A DNA stretch of 8,453 nucleotides from Deltaproteobacteria bacterium (GTDB taxonomy: Bacteria > Myxococcota > Myxococcia > Myxococcales > 40CM-4-68-19), in assembly GCA_005879095.1 (NCBI GenBank), contig VBLM01000373.1, positions 1-8,453 of the forward strand, read 5' to 3'. Positions within the stretch are counted from its first letter, which is position 1. Each line of letters starts with the position of its first letter. Under the pieces are notes generated by a model. It was given only the letters and a program-made list of their open reading frames with translations, ran no database searches and had not been told where the DNA came from. Both the position numbers and the translations under genes were made by a program. This document shows, one piece after another, positions 5,768 to 8,453 of this stretch.

Positions 5768-8453
5768 TTACCCGCGGTCGTAGATTTCGACGCCGATGAG
5801 GTTAGGCAGTTCATCATCGGTCATCTTCAGCATCTCGACGCGCAGGCGGCGACCCTCGTCGACGATGACGAGGTCGGTGATGCGGTCGACGCCCTCCACG
5901 CCTTCGACGATCGGATACAGGTCGGCCTTGCCCACCGCGCGGCCGAACGGCCAGCCGTCGGCCTTGGGTCCGCCGTGGAGCGGGTTCAAGAGCTTCTTCA
6001 CCTTGTCCTTGACGTCCGCCTTGACGCGGTCGGCGGTGGCGCCGGGCTTGAGCGAAATGGTCAGCTCGAGCGAGACCGGCACCAGCTTCGGCTTGCCGAC
6101 GTTGACGCGCGCCGTGATCAGCCGGCGCTTGTCGATGTAGGACGCGACGCGGTCGATCAGGTCGCGCGACGGCACCGCGCGGGCATCGCCGTCCTCGCGC
6201 TCCGCCTTGGGCACGAGCAGGAGCGAGATGCTGCCGTCGCTGGACTGCACGCACTTGGCGCGCGCGACGCGGCGTGAAGCAGCGAGCGCGAGCGACTCGT
6301 AATCCTCGGCGGTGATGGCGCGATCGCGGTTCTTGATCGCGTACGTGCCGCGGCGCTTGGCTTCCTCGATGGTCTCGGGGTCCGCCCCGCCCTGCGCCGG
6401 GAACGGATTCGAGACGCCCTGCACGAAGGCGATGCTCTGCTTGAGCACCGTCAGCGTGTTCGCGCCCACATTCCCCGCCACGCCCCCACCCAGCCGGTAC
6501 TCGCACTTCACCGAGTCGCGGCCCGTCGGCGGTACCCAGCCCTTGCGGCCGTCGCCGAAGCTGATCTCGCCCTTGATCGGGTCGCACAGGTAGTGCCGCG
6601 AGTTCGGCTGCGAGTCGAAGAAATTCTCCACTTCGTGCCAGCGGACCCAGGTGCCCTTGCCGTCCTCGTCGGCCTCGATCGACTCGAAGCCTTCCTCCGC
6701 CTGGATGACCTTGCGGTCGGCCGGCGTCGGCGCGTCGGGCTCGAGGACCCAGACCTGCGGCCCGCCCAGGATCGGCGCGTTGGCGAGCTTGAAGCTCTGG
6801 TCGATCGAGCCGTCGCTCGAACCGATCACTTCCTCGACCGTGACGCCATTCAAAGCGTCGACCGCGTTGACCATCACCGCGCGCAGGACCGGCGGCAGGT
6901 CGTAGCTGCCCGACTCGAGCCGGGCGCGCAGCCAGAACGCCTCGGTATCGAAGACGCTGCGCTTGTCCATGTTGCGCGGCGGCTGGAACGTCAGGTAGCC
7001 GGAGCGGGTGAAGCCGATGGTGCGATCCTGCGGGAGCAGGTCCGCCCAACGATTCCCGTCCCAGAACTCCCACACCACGCGCGGGCCCTTCTGCGCGATG
7101 TCGTCCTCTGCGGCGCCCGGAGCCGGTCCGCCCAGCTGCTCGCCGCCGCCGACCGCGGAGTCGTCCAGCTCGAAGTAGAGGTTGATGGTCCGCTGCGGGA
7201 ACTTGTCGTCGAACGCGAGGTAGAAGGCGGGCGACTCGTCCTGATCGGGCAGGAACGGCTGGAAGTAGACGTACGGCGTGAGCAAATCGTCGGTGTGATC
7301 GCGGTACTGGAAGTCGTTGAAGCTCATCGAGTGCGCGATCGGCTTCGGCTCCCGCACGTACTTGAAGACCAGCGACTTGAGGCATGGCGGGCGCAGCGGC
7401 CGGTCCTCCTTGAAGACCCAGTTCTGGCCGACCAGCTCGTAGCTGCCGGGCGCGCCGTAGTTGCCGGAGTTGATCCGGGCGCGGATCCAGAAGTTCTTCT
7501 GGCCGCCCACCTCGGTCTCGATCATGTCCTGCGGCCGGTCGAAGCTGAGCGCGCCGTTCCGGGTGAAGGCGCCGGTCGAGTCGAGGAAGTTGTACTGCCC
7601 CTGCACACCGGAGACTCCCATCGGGCTGGTCTTGCCCAGCTCGGCCCACTTGCGGCCGTTCCAGTACTCCCAGAAGACCATCAGATCGGGGCTGCCTTCG
7701 GGGCTCGGCACCACCGAGGGCTCGACCAGCTGCGCCTCGATGCGGATGCGGGCTTCGGGAGCGGCGAACAGCTCCTTGTGGCCGAGGTAGAGCGCGCAGT
7801 CGAACTTGGGCTCTTCGCCGAAGGGGTTGAAGCTCTTGCCCTGGTCGACCGGCAGGAAGATGTAGCTGCCGATGTTGACGAAGGCGTTCTCTGGGGCCAT
7901 GCCCTCGCCGAGGATCTCGACGCGGAGCGAGACGCTGTCGAGCTGAACCGCGGACGGATCCTTCAATGGTTCCGCGAGCTTGCCGCGCACCCAGAAAGTC
8001 TCCACGTTGTTGACGATCTGCTTCTCGATGCCGGGGTGGCTGCCGAACGACAGCCGCCGCGCGTCGGACTCGGCGCGGTTCACGGTCATGTCGCGCCAGC
8101 GCTTGCCGTCGAAGTACTGCCATTCGGTGATGGTCGGGACCCGCGGGCCGCTCGAACCCGGCATGGCCTCGAAGAAGAGGTCGACTGCGGCTTCCTCGTT
8201 GAACGCGTTCAACCGGTCGTCGCCGAGGTAGAGGAACCGCTCCACTTCCTGCACGCCGGTGAAGAGCGGCTCCTTGGCCTCGCCGGAAGCGAGCGCCTCG
8301 GTGTGATCGGCCACCGTCGCGCGATGGCTGGAAGCGGCGCGGACGACGTGGACCGGCAAAAGCGTGATGTCGCGCAGCGTCTCGAACGTGACCGGGTCGC
8401 CGCCGCCCGCCTGCAGCGTGGCCACCTGCGTCCCCTTGCGGACGACCAGCTCG
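5768..8453 (-). CDS. Baseplate J-like assembly protein, N-terminus outside window
   Basis: Open from the window edge to TAA 5768-5770, giving more than 890 residues. An in-frame GTG at 8425 is not the start: the upstream codons read ELVVRKGTQ and continue into VATLQAGG and VTFETLRDITLLP, which fits the G-T-x-V-A...F-E-T core of large putative baseplate assembly proteins. Numbering from that GTG, three related beta modules begin W-Q-Y-F-D-G (102), W-E-Y-W-N-G (252) and W-E-F-W-D-G (452). The J core follows, with G-x-I-x-F-G-D-G (619-625), YRLGGGVAGNVGANTL (643-658), the signature KNRDRAITAEDYESLA (698-713) and a C-terminal domain with VGKADLYPIVEGVEGVDRI (831-849). In contractile tails this protein joins wedge units into the baseplate around the spike. 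It is the most upstream gene visible of an operon that continues beyond the window, where sheath, tube, spike and ATPase genes would be expected. Confidence 0.93.
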   Translation of the reverse strand, partial: ELVVRKGTQVATLQAGGGDPVTFETLRDITLLPVHVVRAASSHRATVADHTEALASGEAKEPLFTGVQEVERFLYLGDDRLNAFNEEAAVDLFFEAMPGSSGPRVPTITEWQYFDGKRWRDMTVNRAESDARRLSFGSHPGIEKQIVNNVETFWVRGKLAEPLKDPSAVQLDSVSLRVEILGEGMAPENAFVNIGSYIFLPVDQGKSFNPFGEEPKFDCALYLGHKELFAAPEARIRIEAQLVEPSVVPSPEGSPDLMVFWEYWNGRKWAELGKTSPMGVSGVQGQYNFLDSTGAFTRNGALSFDRPQDMIETEVGGQKNFWIRARINSGNYGAPGSYELVGQNWVFKEDRPLRPPCLKSLVFKYVREPKPIAHSMSFNDFQYRDHTDDLLTPYVYFQPFLPDQDESPAFYLAFDDKFPQRTINLYFELDDSAVGGGEQLGGPAPGAAEDDIAQKGPRVVWEFWDGNRWADLLPQDRTIGFTRSGYLTFQPPRNMDKRSVFDTEAFWLRARLESGSYDLPPVLRAVMVNAVDALNGVTVEEVIGSSDGSIDQSFKLANAPILGGPQVWVLEPDAPTPADRKVIQAEEGFESIEADEDGKGTWVRWHEVENFFDSQPNSRHYLCDPIKGEISFGDGRKGWVPPTGRDSVKCEYRLGGGVAGNVGANTLTVLKQSIAFVQGVSNPFPAQGGADPETIEEAKRRGTYAIKNRDRAITAEDYESLALAASRRVARAKCVQSSDGSISLLLVPKAEREDGDARAVPSRDLIDRVASYIDKRRLITARVNVGKPKLVPVSLELTISLKPGATADRVKADVKDKVKKLLNPLHGGPKADGWPFGRAVGKADLYPIVEGVEGVDRITDLVIVDEGRRLRVEMLKMTDDELPNLIGVEIYDRG

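Noticed and set aside
5814..8123. 769-codon minus-strand open frame inside the baseplate J gene
   Set aside because: Its translation is low-complexity and Arg/Ala/Gly-rich, whereas the overlapping frame gives recognisable baseplate J motifs.
8423..8425. GTG 8425 as the start of the baseplate J gene
   Set aside because: In-frame codons to the window edge read like the same domain and there is no ribosome binding site before it. The gene continues outside the window.
1..8453. CRISPR array, tRNA, rRNA, insertion sequence or toxin cargo gene
   Set aside because: I saw no regularly spaced repeats, no tRNA- or rRNA-like structure, no transposase motifs or terminal inverted repeats, and no recognisable toxin or leader in the window.

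Overview
The window is GC-rich, with codon third positions almost always G or C in the real genes. It carries part of a gene cluster for a phage-tail-like contractile injection system (eCIS type). Strong G/C bias, an MglB-like Roadblock protein and tail-like genes next to FHA and von Willebrand factor A (VWA) proteins suggest a myxobacterium or another deltaproteobacterial relative. This placement is an inference, because no rRNA or housekeeping marker is present.

Layout. From the right edge, five genes run leftwards on the minus strand: (1) a large baseplate-J-like protein whose 5' end lies outside the window (5768-8453); (2) a tail protein I homologue carrying an N-terminal PASTA-like domain (4853-5764); (3) after a 98-base gap with a perfect -35 hexamer, an uncharacterised protein of about 486 residues broken by a one-base frameshift (3293-4754); (4) a small zinc-ribbon plus FHA protein (2699-3280); (5) a protein with signal peptide, VWA domain, membrane helix, zinc ribbon and FHA domain (1221-2660). 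A strong intrinsic terminator for this operon lies at about 1161-1196. From the left edge two genes run rightwards: an unrecognised protein with its 5' end missing (3-710), and an MglB-like Roadblock/LC7 protein with a lysine-rich tail (707-1270). The two gene sets converge and their coding regions overlap by 50 bases.

How the genes may work together. Genes 1 and 2 are structural baseplate components that would join the tail tube and sheath to the spike. Gene 3 lies with them and may be an accessory or adaptor baseplate part. Genes 4 and 5 look like a signalling or anchoring pair: both carry a four-ligand zinc ribbon followed by FHA, one soluble and one tied to the membrane with a periplasmic VWA domain. 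Both FHA domains lack the usual phosphothreonine-binding arginine. The Roadblock protein could point to a small GTPase partner, but none is visible here.

Limits. Baseplate and FHA/VWA assignments rest on recognisable motifs. The role of gene 3, of the leftmost gene and of the whole regulatory module is inference.
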